In this document: piece after piece, positions 8,593-17,107 of the stretch | How the letters are laid out: each line of letters opens with the position of its first letter | How positions within the stretch are numbered: the first letter of the stretch is position 1 | Origin: Bernardetia sp. | Lineage (GTDB): Bacteria; Bacteroidota; Bacteroidia; Cytophagales; Bernardetiaceae | Direction: 5' to 3' | Assembly: GCA_020630575.1 (NCBI GenBank) | Contig: JAHDBD010000012.1 | Coordinates: 1 to 64,000, forward strand | Length of the DNA stretch: 64,000 nucleotides | The notes under the pieces: generated by a model | The model's input: only the letters and a program-made list of their open reading frames with translations | The model's database searches: none | What the model was told of the DNA's origin: nothing | Made by a program: the position numbers and the translations under genes

Positions 8593-10617
8593 ATGGAACA
8601 AAGTGAATCTATAAGAGAACTTACACAAAGTATTGAAAAAGGAACGATTTCTTTACCAGAATTTCAGAGAGATTTTGTTTGGGATATTACCAAAACATAC
8701 GATTTATTTGACTCAATTATTAGAGGTATTTTTATTGGTGCGATTATATATGGAAAACCTTCTTTTGAAATTGCAGTAAGAGAAGTAGACGACCGACCAA
8801 GAAAAGGACAAGGAAAGAATCGTAAATTAAAAATAGATAAATTTACTCGTGAACAGATTGCAAACAAAGTAAAAGTAGATAATTATAGAATTGTTTTAGA
8901 TGGACAACAAAGAGCTACTTCCATGTTTAGAGCTTTCACAGGTATTGATGAAGTTTGGTTTGTTGCTAAAAATGAATCAGATTATGAATATAGTGAGGTT
9001 TTAGATAAAAGTCTTTCCGAACAGAGTTTGGAAGAAATATTATATGAAATTAGTGGAAATCAAGATAATGAACGCATTTCTGTTAAGTTAAGTGATGTAT
9101 ATAGCATGATGCAAGAAAATTGGAGAGAATCTAAGATAGAGAAAGAAATTTTCAAACTGCAAAAATATAATGGAGATGATGATGAAGGCTATAATGATAA
9201 TTTTGAAAAATATTTAACAATTTGTGATAAGTTGCAAGATATATTTAAAGAAAGTAAGCTATTAAACTACTATCTTTTAGATATGGATGTAGATAAGTTT
9301 GCATTATTTTTTGAACGAAGTAATAGTAAAGGAATAAATTTAAAGTTTACAGATATTTTAGCAGCAAAATTATATGCTGGAGATTTTAATCTTAGAAGTA
9401 AAATTGATGAATTTAAAGAAAGCAATCCTAATTTTGCAAATCACTTTAATCAAGAAATTGTAGTGAGAACTTTGGCTTATATAATTGGGGATGGAAGAGA
9501 AAAAATAGATAAGTCATACATTCTTAAAAAGTTAAATCATGAACATTTTACAGAATATTGGGACAAAATATGTACTTGGTATAAAGAAACACTCAATTTT
9601 TTATTTGATAATCATTATATCGTTTCACAAAGTTGGATGCCTTATGAAAACATGATTATTCCTTTAATAATTTTTAGATGGGAATTAGGTAGAGATTTCT
9701 CACAAATGAATGAAAAACATAATGAATTTATACAATATTGGTACTGGTCTTCTATTTTTTCACAGCGTTACACAGGCTCTTCTAACGAAATGATAATTAA
9801 AGATGCTAATTATTTAAGAAAAGTAGCTAAGGGAGAAAGAATATTAGAAAAAGCTTATTTTAATCGTTTAGCTAGACTTCAAATTAATACCAAAGATGAT
9901 TTTTATGATTACAATAGAAAGGCAAGTGCATTATATAAAGGAATTCTAAATCTAGTTAATTTTCAATCAAAAGGTTTAGTAAGTTGGGAGAATAACAATA
10001 AATTAAATTTTAATGACAATAGGTTAGAAGACCACCATATTTTTCCTAAAAACTATATCAAGAAGAAATTCAAAGATGACCTAGAAGCGCAAGATAAAAT
10101 GTCTTCTGCTATAAACAGAACACTAATTCCAAAAATATCTAATATTCTAATTTCAGATAAAGCTCCTTCTAAATATTTAAAAGAAATAGAACTTAAAAAT
10201 TCTTCATTAAGAGAAAGTTTAAAGAAACATCTTATACCATTAGACATAATGGAAGTAGATATGGATGAGTATTTCTTAGTAATTCTTGATGAAAGAGCTA
10301 CAAGGTTATTTGATATACTTCAAAAAATGTTAGTAGATAAACAAACTCATATTTTACAGAATCATTATAAAGAGAGAGAGAACCAAAAAGGAAGCATAGA
10401 AATATTTGCTACTTACCAAAATCAAGAGATACAAGCACGTTTGGACTTGGAAACTGAAGAAGTCATATATAAAAATGAACATTACTCTCCTTCTGGTGCA
10501 GCATCTAAAGTAAAAGAAGAAATTTCAGGAAAAGCAACTTCAACAAGTGGATGGCATTTTTGGAAATATAAAGATGAGGAAGATGAAGTAAAACTAATTA
10601 AAGAGTTAAAAGAATAA
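8593..10617 (+). CDS. DUF262/HNH (GmrSD-like) nuclease with C-terminal RAMA-like domain
   Basis: Probable modification-dependent (type IV-like) restriction nuclease of 674 residues. The N-terminal DUF262 domain has PEFQRDFVWD (residues about 22-31) and the NTP-site motif LDGQQRATS (about 101-109). A helical middle leads to a DUF1524-type HNH motif LEDHHIFPKNYI near 477-488. In GmrSD and related proteins these two domains bind nucleotide and cut DNA. The last ~70 residues contain HYSPSGAASKV and SGWHFWKY, the signature of RAMA/DUF4357-type domains tied to restriction and modified-base recognition. The gene stands alone between two near-identical terminators, with no methylase or BREX genes nearby. 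A role in phage defence is inferred. Confidence 0.85.
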   Translation: MEQSESIRELTQSIEKGTISLPEFQRDFVWDITKTYDLFDSIIRGIFIGAIIYGKPSFEIAVREVDDRPRKGQGKNRKLKIDKFTREQIANKVKVDNYRIVLDGQQRATSMFRAFTGIDEVWFVAKNESDYEYSEVLDKSLSEQSLEEILYEISGNQDNERISVKLSDVYSMMQENWRESKIEKEIFKLQKYNGDDDEGYNDNFEKYLTICDKLQDIFKESKLLNYYLLDMDVDKFALFFERSNSKGINLKFTDILAAKLYAGDFNLRSKIDEFKESNPNFANHFNQEIVVRTLAYIIGDGREKIDKSYILKKLNHEHFTEYWDKICTWYKETLNFLFDNHYIVSQSWMPYENMIIPLIIFRWELGRDFSQMNEKHNEFIQYWYWSSIFSQRYTGSSNEMIIKDANYLRKVAKGERILEKAYFNRLARLQINTKDDFYDYNRKASALYKGILNLVNFQSKGLVSWENNNKLNFNDNRLEDHHIFPKNYIKKKFKDDLEAQDKMSSAINRTLIPKISNILISDKAPSKYLKEIELKNSSLRESLKKHLIPLDIMEVDMDEYFLVILDERATRLFDILQKMLVDKQTHILQNHYKERENQKGSIEIFATYQNQEIQARLDLETEEVIYKNEHYSPSGAASKVKEEISGKATSTSGWHFWKYKDEEDEVKLIKELKE

Positions 10618-10630
10618 TAGAGAAAAAACA

Positions 10631-10668
10631 AAAAACCTATTCTTTCCTCTTGAGAGAATAGGTTTTTG
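10631..10668 (+). terminator. Terminator hairpin, right copy flanking the nuclease gene
   Basis: The same AAAAACCTATTCTTTC ... GAGAATAGGTTTTT stem as at 8503, differing mainly in a few loop bases. It lies 14 bases after the nuclease stop. Confidence 0.85.
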
Positions 10669-10734
10669 CTTTTAAAGCAATTTATCTAAATTTGCTTTCA
10701 ATCATTAAAAATACACCCAAACTTATCTACTCTA

Positions 10735-12030
10735 ATGTTGCAAAAAATAGTATATCTTATCTCCGTAATTGCATTTTTATTTTCCTGTAAATCAAATACA
10801 GAAACAAAAGAAATTGTATCCACTCCAAGTGAAGAAACTACAAATTATGATAATCAGATTGCTCAAATTGATAAAATCGATAATTTAGCAAATCGTTATC
10901 TTGATTTGGGGCGTTTTAGTGGTACACTATTGATTGCTCAAAATGACTCTATCATCTTTAATAAAAGCTACGGCTTAGCAGATTATGTCACTATAAAAGA
11001 ATTTACAGACAGTACAGCTTTCAAAATTGGTCATCTTTCTGAGCTTTTTACAGAGGCTATTATTAGAGATATGATAAATCAAAATTTGATACAATCAAAT
11101 GAAAAAATAGCTACATATATTCCTCAAATAAAACAGAGTTTTACAGTTGAAGAATTATTAAATCACAAATCAAACCTTCAAACAATTGCTCAAATACAAG
11201 AAGTAAATCCGAATAAAACCTATTCATTAATTGATTATGTAAATCTATCAAATAATGAAAATCATAAAGCAGCAGAAACTCAATCCGAATTAGATTATAA
11301 TATTTTAGGGCTAGTTATTGAAAAAATCACGAACAAAACATTTTCAGAGGTTTTGGAACAGTACGCTCAAAAATGGAATTTGGAAAGCACTTATTTTCAT
11401 AAAACAGATACAACTCACCTTGCAATCGGTTATTTGTTCTATAATTATCGTAATCAAGGATTAAAAATAACACCATCGCCAAAGTATCAAGACAGTATGG
11501 CTTTTAGTAGTAGAGGAATAAAAGCAACAGCAAAAGATATTTTTAAGTTTGTAAATAATTTTGAAAATCAAAGTTTAGGCATAGAAGGATATTTAATGAA
11601 TGATGGTTTTAGTTATTCACTCAAAAAAGATAATGACAAAAAACGAACACTTCTTATTTTGAGTAATCGTAAACACCCAGTTGCTAGAGAAATGTCGGAA
11701 AGTATTGAAAAAATATTGAATGATGAAGAATATGAACTCCCTTTGCCTCGTCAAGAAATAGCAATAGAACCGAGTTTATTGAAAGAGTATGAAGGAACTT
11801 ATGCAATGAATGAAAATAGGAATTTGACTTTTGTAGCTGAAAATGATAGTTTGTTTGTACTGATGGGAGAAAATAAAGTGGAGCTAAAACCACAATCTGA
11901 AAATCAGTTTTTTATGTTTGAAAGTGATGCTTCTATTCGCTTTGAGAGAGATGAGAATAATAAAGTTGCAAAAGCTATTTTATTAGATGGCTTTTTGGAA
12001 GGAAATACAATTTTGAAAGTTAAGGGATAG
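10735..12030 (+). CDS. Serine-hydrolase (beta-lactamase fold) lipoprotein lacking catalytic motifs
   Basis: Lipoprotein signal peptide with lipobox FLFSC (Cys near 18), then a domain that aligns with the class C beta-lactamase/DD-peptidase family: FSGTLLIAQNDSIIFNKSYG, FKIG, ATYIP, VEELLNH, LGLVIEKIT. In active members the segment after FKIG is S-x-x-K; here it is HLSE, so both nucleophile and Lys are missing. The second motif (YSN) reads QSE, and no H-T/S-G motif is visible. It is probably a pseudoenzyme, perhaps a binding or scaffolding protein at the cell envelope. A C-terminal domain (about 340-431) resembles the DUF3471-like add-on found after such hydrolases. Confidence 0.75.
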   Translation: MLQKIVYLISVIAFLFSCKSNTETKEIVSTPSEETTNYDNQIAQIDKIDNLANRYLDLGRFSGTLLIAQNDSIIFNKSYGLADYVTIKEFTDSTAFKIGHLSELFTEAIIRDMINQNLIQSNEKIATYIPQIKQSFTVEELLNHKSNLQTIAQIQEVNPNKTYSLIDYVNLSNNENHKAAETQSELDYNILGLVIEKITNKTFSEVLEQYAQKWNLESTYFHKTDTTHLAIGYLFYNYRNQGLKITPSPKYQDSMAFSSRGIKATAKDIFKFVNNFENQSLGIEGYLMNDGFSYSLKKDNDKKRTLLILSNRKHPVAREMSESIEKILNDEEYELPLPRQEIAIEPSLLKEYEGTYAMNENRNLTFVAENDSLFVLMGENKVELKPQSENQFFMFESDASIRFERDENNKVAKAILLDGFLEGNTILKVKG

Positions 12031-12104
12031 TTTGCTAATTTGAAATTAAATGTATTCTTAAATGACTTCCTAAGTAAATTCAAATCTTTAAAACTCTAAA
12101 AAAT

Positions 12105-12626
12105 ATGGCTTTGATTCTTCCTGTTCGTGGTTTTTCTCCAAAATTCGGTAAAGATTGTTTTCTTGCTCCCAATGCAACTATTGTAGGAGAAGTAGAAATG
12201 GGTGATAATTGTAGTGTTTGGTTTAGTGCTGTTATTCGTGGTGATGTAAATTATATCAAAATTGGTCATCATACCAATATTCAAGACAACGCCACTATTC
12301 ATGGAACTTATCAAACTGCCCCGACAACTATCGGAAATTATGTAAGTATTGGACATAATGCTATCGTTCATGGCTGTACTATTGAAGATAATGTTTTGAT
12401 AGGAATGGGTGCCAGATTGATGGATGGCGTAATTGTCAGAACGGGAAGTATCGTAGCAGCAGGTGCGGTCGTTTTAGAAGGAACAGAAATTGAAAGTGGG
12501 TTTATTTATGCTGGAGTGCCTGCAAAAAAAGTAAAACCAATTGGAGAAAGAGGAGAAATGTTAGAACGAATTGCTAACAATTATATAAAATATTCTGGCT
12601 GGTTTATGGAAAATAAAGAAGAATAA
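12105..12626 (+). CDS. Gamma carbonic anhydrase family protein
   Basis: Left-handed beta-helix protein of 173 residues from the YrdA/PaaY/gamma-carbonic-anhydrase family. Hexapeptide repeats run through residues about 20-140. The metal-site region is visible: IRGDVNYIKIGHHTNIQDNATIHG followed by SIGHNAIVHG, giving the usual histidine ligands. A C-terminal helix follows. Members bind Zn or Fe and some hydrate CO2; others are acyltransferase-like or of unknown activity, so the exact reaction is not certain. It lies upstream of rpsA on the same strand but has its own long gap. Confidence 0.9.
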   Translation: MALILPVRGFSPKFGKDCFLAPNATIVGEVEMGDNCSVWFSAVIRGDVNYIKIGHHTNIQDNATIHGTYQTAPTTIGNYVSIGHNAIVHGCTIEDNVLIGMGARLMDGVIVRTGSIVAAGAVVLEGTEIESGFIYAGVPAKKVKPIGERGEMLERIANNYIKYSGWFMENKEE

Positions 12627-12637
12627 AACAAACAAAA

Positions 12638-12669
12638 TTTCCTTTTCCTATCAAAAGTTCTTATCTTTG
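12638..12669 (+). promoter_or_regulatory. Probable rpsA promoter
   Basis: Bacteroidota-type -7 box TATCTTTG at 12662-12669, with TTTC, a one-base mismatch to the -33 TTTG, 20 bases upstream. It would give a 5' untranslated region of about 230 bases for rpsA. Confidence 0.45.
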
Positions 12670-12843
12670 TAACTCATTTTCAAACAGATATGTAAAATTC
12701 TGTAAATCAATAACTTACTTTGTTTTGATATGAGTTTTACTTCTTTTTTAAATGAATTTTATTCAAATTATTTTATCACAGTTAATTAAACACCTTATAA
12801 GCATAATTTCTTTTACTTGATTCTAATAAATCAGTTAAAAAAA

Positions 12844-12876
12844 ATGCTACAAAGGCAGGCACTACGACAAGCCTGA
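12844..12876 (+). promoter_or_regulatory. Possible leader mini-ORF upstream of rpsA
   Basis: A ten-codon frame (MLQRQALRQA then stop) lies 27 bases before the rpsA start. It is GC-rich for its surroundings and contains an AGGC ... GCCT hairpin. Ribosomal protein S1 usually controls its own translation through its mRNA leader, so this could be part of a control element; that is inference. Confidence 0.3.
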
Positions 12877-12903
12877 AAGTAATTGTCTTTTTTATTTTAT
12901 TAT

Positions 12904-14736
12904 ATGAGTAATTCAAACACTTCAGCAGGCGAAATCAATTGGGAAGAATTAGAGTCTAACAAAACAGGCTTTGGTGCTGGCTATAAAGATTCACGTCAAC
13001 AAGAACTTGCAGACCTTTACGAAGAAACACTTACTGAGTTTTCAGAAAATGAACTTGTTACAGGTACAATTGTAGGCGTTACAGATCGTGAAGCTATCGT
13101 AAATATCGGTCATAAATCAGACGGACTTGTATCTCTTTCAGAATTTAGAGATTTACCAGAACTTAAAGCTGGTGACCAAGTAACTGTTTATGTAGAGAAA
13201 CAAGAAGACGCAAACGGACAAATTTTACTTTCTCGTCGTAAAGCAATGGCTCTTCAGGCGTGGAAAAAAATTGAGCAATCGCATCAAGGCGATGAAGTTA
13301 TCGAAGGAATTATCAAACGCCGTACAAAAGGTGGTTTGATTGCAGATATTTTTGGTATTGAAGCATTTTTACCAGGTTCACAAATTGACGTTAAGCCAAT
13401 TCGTGACTTTGATGTATATGTAGATAAGAAAATGGAATTGAAAGTTGTCAAAATCAATTATGCAAATGACAACGTAGTAGTTTCTCATAAAGTTCTTATT
13501 GAAAAAGATCTTGAAAAACAACGTTTACAAATTCTTGACAACCTTGAAAGAGGACAAGTATTGGAAGGTGTGGTTAAAAATATCACTAACTTTGGTGCTT
13601 TTGTTGATTTGGGTGGCGTAGATGGATTACTTCACATTACTGATATTTCTTGGGGACGTATTTCTCATCCAAATGAAGTGTTAGAACTTGACCAAAAACT
13701 TAATGTTGTTGTTCTTGATTTTGATGAAGACAAAAAACGTATTTCATTAGGTATGAAACAACTTCAAGAGCATCCTTGGGATTCGCTTGAAGCTACTTTA
13801 GAAGTAGGTACAAAAGTAAACGGACGTATTGTGAATGTTGCTGATTATGGTGCATTCTTAGAAATCAAACCAGGTGTAGAAGGTTTGATTCACGTTTCAG
13901 AAATGTCTTGGTCACAACACTTGCGTAACCCACAAGAATTCTTGAGTATCAATGATACAGTAGATGCAGTTATCTTGACTATTGACCGTGAAGAGCGCAA
14001 AATGTCATTAGGTATCAAACAACTTACTGAAGATCCTTGGACGAAAGAAGAAGTTAAAACTAAATATGCTTCTGGTGAGCGTCACACAGGTACAGTTCGT
14101 AACCTTACTAACTACGGTTTATTCTTAGAGTTAGAAGAAGGAATTGACGGACTTGTTCATATTTCTGACCTTTCTTGGACTCGTAAATTCAAACACCCAT
14201 CTGAATTTATCAAAGTAAACGAAAAATTAGAAGTTCAAGTATTAGAACTTGATACAGAACAACGTCGTTTGGCTCTTAGTCATAAACACATGGAAGAAAA
14301 TCCTTGGGATACTTTCGAAACTATCTTTACACCAAACAGTGTACACAAAGGTACTTTAGTGAACAAAAATGACAAAGGTGCAAATATCGAACTTCCTTAC
14401 GGTGTACAAGGATTTGCTTCTACAAAACACCTTACTTTGGAAGAAACAGGTAAAACTGCTGAGGTTGGAAACAACATCGACTTCAAAGTAGTAGAGTTTT
14501 CTAAAGACGAGCAACGTATTATTCTTTCTCACGTAGCTACATACCGTAGTGGAAAAGAAGAAACTGCAGCTCCTGCAAAGAAAGCAAAAGCTCCAAAAGG
14601 AGAAGCTAGTAAAGAAACAGCTTCAAAATCTAAAGACATGAAAAACTCTAAAGATTTGGAAACTACTAGTTCATTAGGAGACAATTCTGCACTTTCTCAA
14701 TTGAAAGATGACATGAAAAATGACGAAGGTAAATAA
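12904..14736 (+). CDS. rpsA: 30S ribosomal protein S1
   Basis: Binds mRNA on the small ribosomal subunit and helps initiation on weak Shine-Dalgarno messages, which is relevant in this phylum. Six S1 (OB-fold) repeats are visible in order, beginning near GTIVGVTDREAIVNIG, IKRRTKGGLIADI, VKNITNFGAFVDLG, IVNVADYGAFLEI, VRNLTNYGLFLEL and LVNKNDKGANIEL. A Lys/Ala/Ser-rich tail ends the protein. I use the ATG at 12904 (MSNSNTSAGEINWEEL); the frame continues upstream to a TTG at 12883, but that would only add seven hydrophobic residues. Confidence 0.96.
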   Translation: MSNSNTSAGEINWEELESNKTGFGAGYKDSRQQELADLYEETLTEFSENELVTGTIVGVTDREAIVNIGHKSDGLVSLSEFRDLPELKAGDQVTVYVEKQEDANGQILLSRRKAMALQAWKKIEQSHQGDEVIEGIIKRRTKGGLIADIFGIEAFLPGSQIDVKPIRDFDVYVDKKMELKVVKINYANDNVVVSHKVLIEKDLEKQRLQILDNLERGQVLEGVVKNITNFGAFVDLGGVDGLLHITDISWGRISHPNEVLELDQKLNVVVLDFDEDKKRISLGMKQLQEHPWDSLEATLEVGTKVNGRIVNVADYGAFLEIKPGVEGLIHVSEMSWSQHLRNPQEFLSINDTVDAVILTIDREERKMSLGIKQLTEDPWTKEEVKTKYASGERHTGTVRNLTNYGLFLELEEGIDGLVHISDLSWTRKFKHPSEFIKVNEKLEVQVLELDTEQRRLALSHKHMEENPWDTFETIFTPNSVHKGTLVNKNDKGANIELPYGVQGFASTKHLTLEETGKTAEVGNNIDFKVVEFSKDEQRIILSHVATYRSGKEETAAPAKKAKAPKGEASKETASKSKDMKNSKDLETTSSLGDNSALSQLKDDMKNDEGK

Positions 14737-14771
14737 TCTATTTTTATTTGAATAGAATTATTTCTTCAATT

Positions 14772-14813
14772 ATAAAAACCCTTATTTCAATAAAGAAATA
14801 AGGGTTTTTTTGT
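14772..14813 (+). terminator. Terminator of rpsA
   Basis: Long perfect stem: AAACCCTTATTTC pairs with GAAATAAGGGTTT, followed by a T run. Confidence 0.9.
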
Positions 14814-14832
14814 TTTTTAGAATTTGTTTTAT

Positions 14833-15333
14833 TTATGAAAGCACGTTCTGAAAATAACGTTTGAGCCACGTATTAGAAGCCTTATTTTGCCACTGAGAAT
14901 CTAGCTGTTCTTTTATTTGAACTAAGTTATCAAAAATAATTGTATCAGAAGTGATTTTTTGCTCAATAACTAATTCTTTAAGTTTAGAAAGAGAGGTAAT
15001 AGTTATTTTATCTTCTTTATCAAAATAAGCGACTTTAGTTCTGTCAAAAAGTGAAATTTTGAATTCATCTTCAATAGCTTTCATAAGTGCTACAGATTTG
15101 TCAATAGAACATCCTGTTGCTTTTGTAAGTTCTTCGTTTACTGCCAAAATTAAAAAACGCTTATGACGAATTTCGAAAGACGAAACTAAAGAGTTACCAT
15201 GGGCTTGCCAATTTTCAATAAAATTTGTTAAAACATTCGTAATTGCCACAACTTCACTATCTGTAAGTTCTCTATCAGACTGATAAATCCAAATACGAGA
15301 ATAAGAAGGCATTTTTTCAAAAGAAAGAAACAT
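14833..15333 (-). CDS. Conserved Bacteroidota protein (often mislabelled ABC transporter ATPase)
   Basis: A 166-residue cytoplasmic protein. It matches from memory a widespread Bacteroidota family with the pattern MPxxARIWIYQSxRxLTxxE near the start, ENWQAHGNSLVSSFEIRHKRFLILAV in the middle and ATGCSIDKSVALMKAIE after it. Some databases name the family ABC transporter ATPase, but no Walker A or B motif is present here, so that name should not be used. The start could be Met1 or Met8 (MPSYSRIW). Function unknown; it converges on rpsA. Confidence 0.7.
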   Translation of the reverse strand: MFLSFEKMPSYSRIWIYQSDRELTDSEVVAITNVLTNFIENWQAHGNSLVSSFEIRHKRFLILAVNEELTKATGCSIDKSVALMKAIEDEFKISLFDRTKVAYFDKEDKITITSLSKLKELVIEQKITSDTIIFDNLVQIKEQLDSQWQNKASNTWLKRYFQNVLS

Positions 15334-15854
15334 AATAATATTATTTTATCACTATTTTGTTGTAAAAAAATAGTTTGAATTAATTTAAAAGATTAAAGTT
15401 TTTATAATGTAGATAATCCTATTTTAGTAAAAAATTATAGAAGCAATATAGAAATAAGATAAAAAAAATGTTTCAAATTAATTATAAATAGAAAATAGCC
15501 ATTAAAATAGTTGATTTATTAGAATAATAACACAACTCTACAAAGTTATGTATTTTATTAGAAAGTTGCAAGATTAAAGAGGCTGCTTTTGTTTTATGTT
15601 TATAACATATTGATTTCAAGTAAGTTCAAATATTCACTATTTTTCTATTACCAATTACTATAATAATTTAAGCAATATTACCTACATAGCAAGGTTTATG
15701 TGTATACTATTAAACTATGTTTATTTGTACTTCCTTTAACAAACTACGCTCATTTAAAGTTATATAATTGAGTTCATTTTTTTAACTTATTAAACTTAGA
15801 CCTTAACAAAACAATTTAGGCAAAACAATTCTATCACTATTTTTATAACTCATT
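15334..15854. other. 521-base AT-rich intergenic region
   Basis: Between the divergent gene at 14833 and menE. Very AT-rich with no open frame of note. I see no clear -33/-7 promoter pair, repeat or hairpin that I could defend; it presumably holds promoters for both genes. Confidence 0.5.
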
Positions 15855-17021
15855 ATGTCAGAATCTCTATTAAAAAATACTACTATTACTCATTCTCAAT
15901 CTAGTCTATATTTTCCTCTTGAAGTTTGTAAAGGAGAAATAGGTAAAAAAGTTCCAATTTCAGAGCTTTCTCAAACAGTTTTGTGTAGTTCTTATAACCA
16001 ACTTGTAATTAGCTTTTGTATGGAATGGCAGAGCAATAAAAATGAATTTATAGTTCATACATCAGGCTCAACAGGCATTCCAAAACCAATTACTCTTACT
16101 AGAAAACAAATGCAAAATAGTGTTTTGGCAACAGCTAAAGCATTGAATTTGAAGCAAGATGAGCGTTTTCTGATATGCTTAAACACAGAATATATTGCAG
16201 GAAAAATGATGTTAGTTCGGGGAATGGAATTAGATGCAGAAATGATAATAGTTCCTCCCAAACGTAACCCTTTAGAAGATTTTGATGAAAAAATGTGGTT
16301 TGATTTTGCTGCTTTTGTTCCTATGCAATTACAAACTATTTTAGACGAAACACCTGAGAAAATTGCGATTTTGCGTCAGATGAAGGCAATTATTATTGGT
16401 GGTGCGCCTGTTTCATATTCTCTTATCAAAAAAATTCGTTCTATAAAAGCTCTCAACCGAGTTCCAATTTATTCTACCTATGGAATGAGCGAAACTGTTA
16501 CTCATATTGCATTGAAAAGGCTTAATGGAAAAGGAAAAAAGGAAATTTCGGATACCTACAAAACACTTCCAAATGTAAATATAAAAACGGATCAGCGTGG
16601 TTGTTTAGTTATTTCTGCGCCTCACACTTTGGGAAAAGAAATCACAACAAATGATTTGGTAGATATAAAAAATGACAATGAGTTTGAGTGGCTTGGGCGT
16701 GCAGATTTTGCTATCAATACAGGAGGTGTAAAAGTTTTTCCAGAAAAAATAGAAGGTTTTATTGAAAGAGCTTTTTATGAATTAGATTTACAAAAACGCT
16801 TCTTTATTTCTTCTATACCTGATGAAACATTAGGCGAAAAAGTGATTTTGATTATTGAAGGATTACCATTTGATAAAAATTTTGAAAATGACCTTTTACA
16901 GCATCTCAAAACAAATCTGCCTGCTTATCATACTCCCAAACAATGTTTTTATATTTCTAATTTTGCTATGACACAGACAAGTAAAATAGATAGAAAAGAA
17001 TGTCTGGATTTAATTTTTTAA
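15855..17021 (+). CDS. menE: o-Succinylbenzoate--CoA ligase (MenE-like AMP-binding enzyme)
   Basis: Adenylate-forming enzyme that activates o-succinylbenzoate with CoA in menaquinone synthesis. The 388 residues are short for the superfamily but normal for Bacteroidota MenE. The AMP-binding P-loop HTSGSTGIPKP (about 68-78), the STYGMSETVTHIA motif (about 213-225), the ribose-binding LGRADFAINTGGVKVFPE hinge and the C-terminal catalytic Lys (SKIDRKE) are present. The rest of the men pathway is not in the window, so assignment rests on size and sequence pattern; another small acyl-CoA ligase is possible. Confidence 0.8.
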   Translation: MSESLLKNTTITHSQSSLYFPLEVCKGEIGKKVPISELSQTVLCSSYNQLVISFCMEWQSNKNEFIVHTSGSTGIPKPITLTRKQMQNSVLATAKALNLKQDERFLICLNTEYIAGKMMLVRGMELDAEMIIVPPKRNPLEDFDEKMWFDFAAFVPMQLQTILDETPEKIAILRQMKAIIIGGAPVSYSLIKKIRSIKALNRVPIYSTYGMSETVTHIALKRLNGKGKKEISDTYKTLPNVNIKTDQRGCLVISAPHTLGKEITTNDLVDIKNDNEFEWLGRADFAINTGGVKVFPEKIEGFIERAFYELDLQKRFFISSIPDETLGEKVILIIEGLPFDKNFENDLLQHLKTNLPAYHTPKQCFYISNFAMTQTSKIDRKECLDLIF

Positions 17022-17107
17022 TAAAACTTAAAATATAAATATAACTAAACTACTTTTATTTTTTTGTAATTTTCGTTTCAAAATTATAATACCTAAATTT
17101 TATCTGT

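Noticed and set aside
8593-10617. Part of a BREX or DISARM defence island
   Set aside because: No methylase, helicase or other defence genes lie nearby; the gene stands alone.
14833-15333. ABC transporter ATPase label for the gene after rpsA
   Set aside because: No Walker A, Walker B or signature motif is present in its 166 residues.
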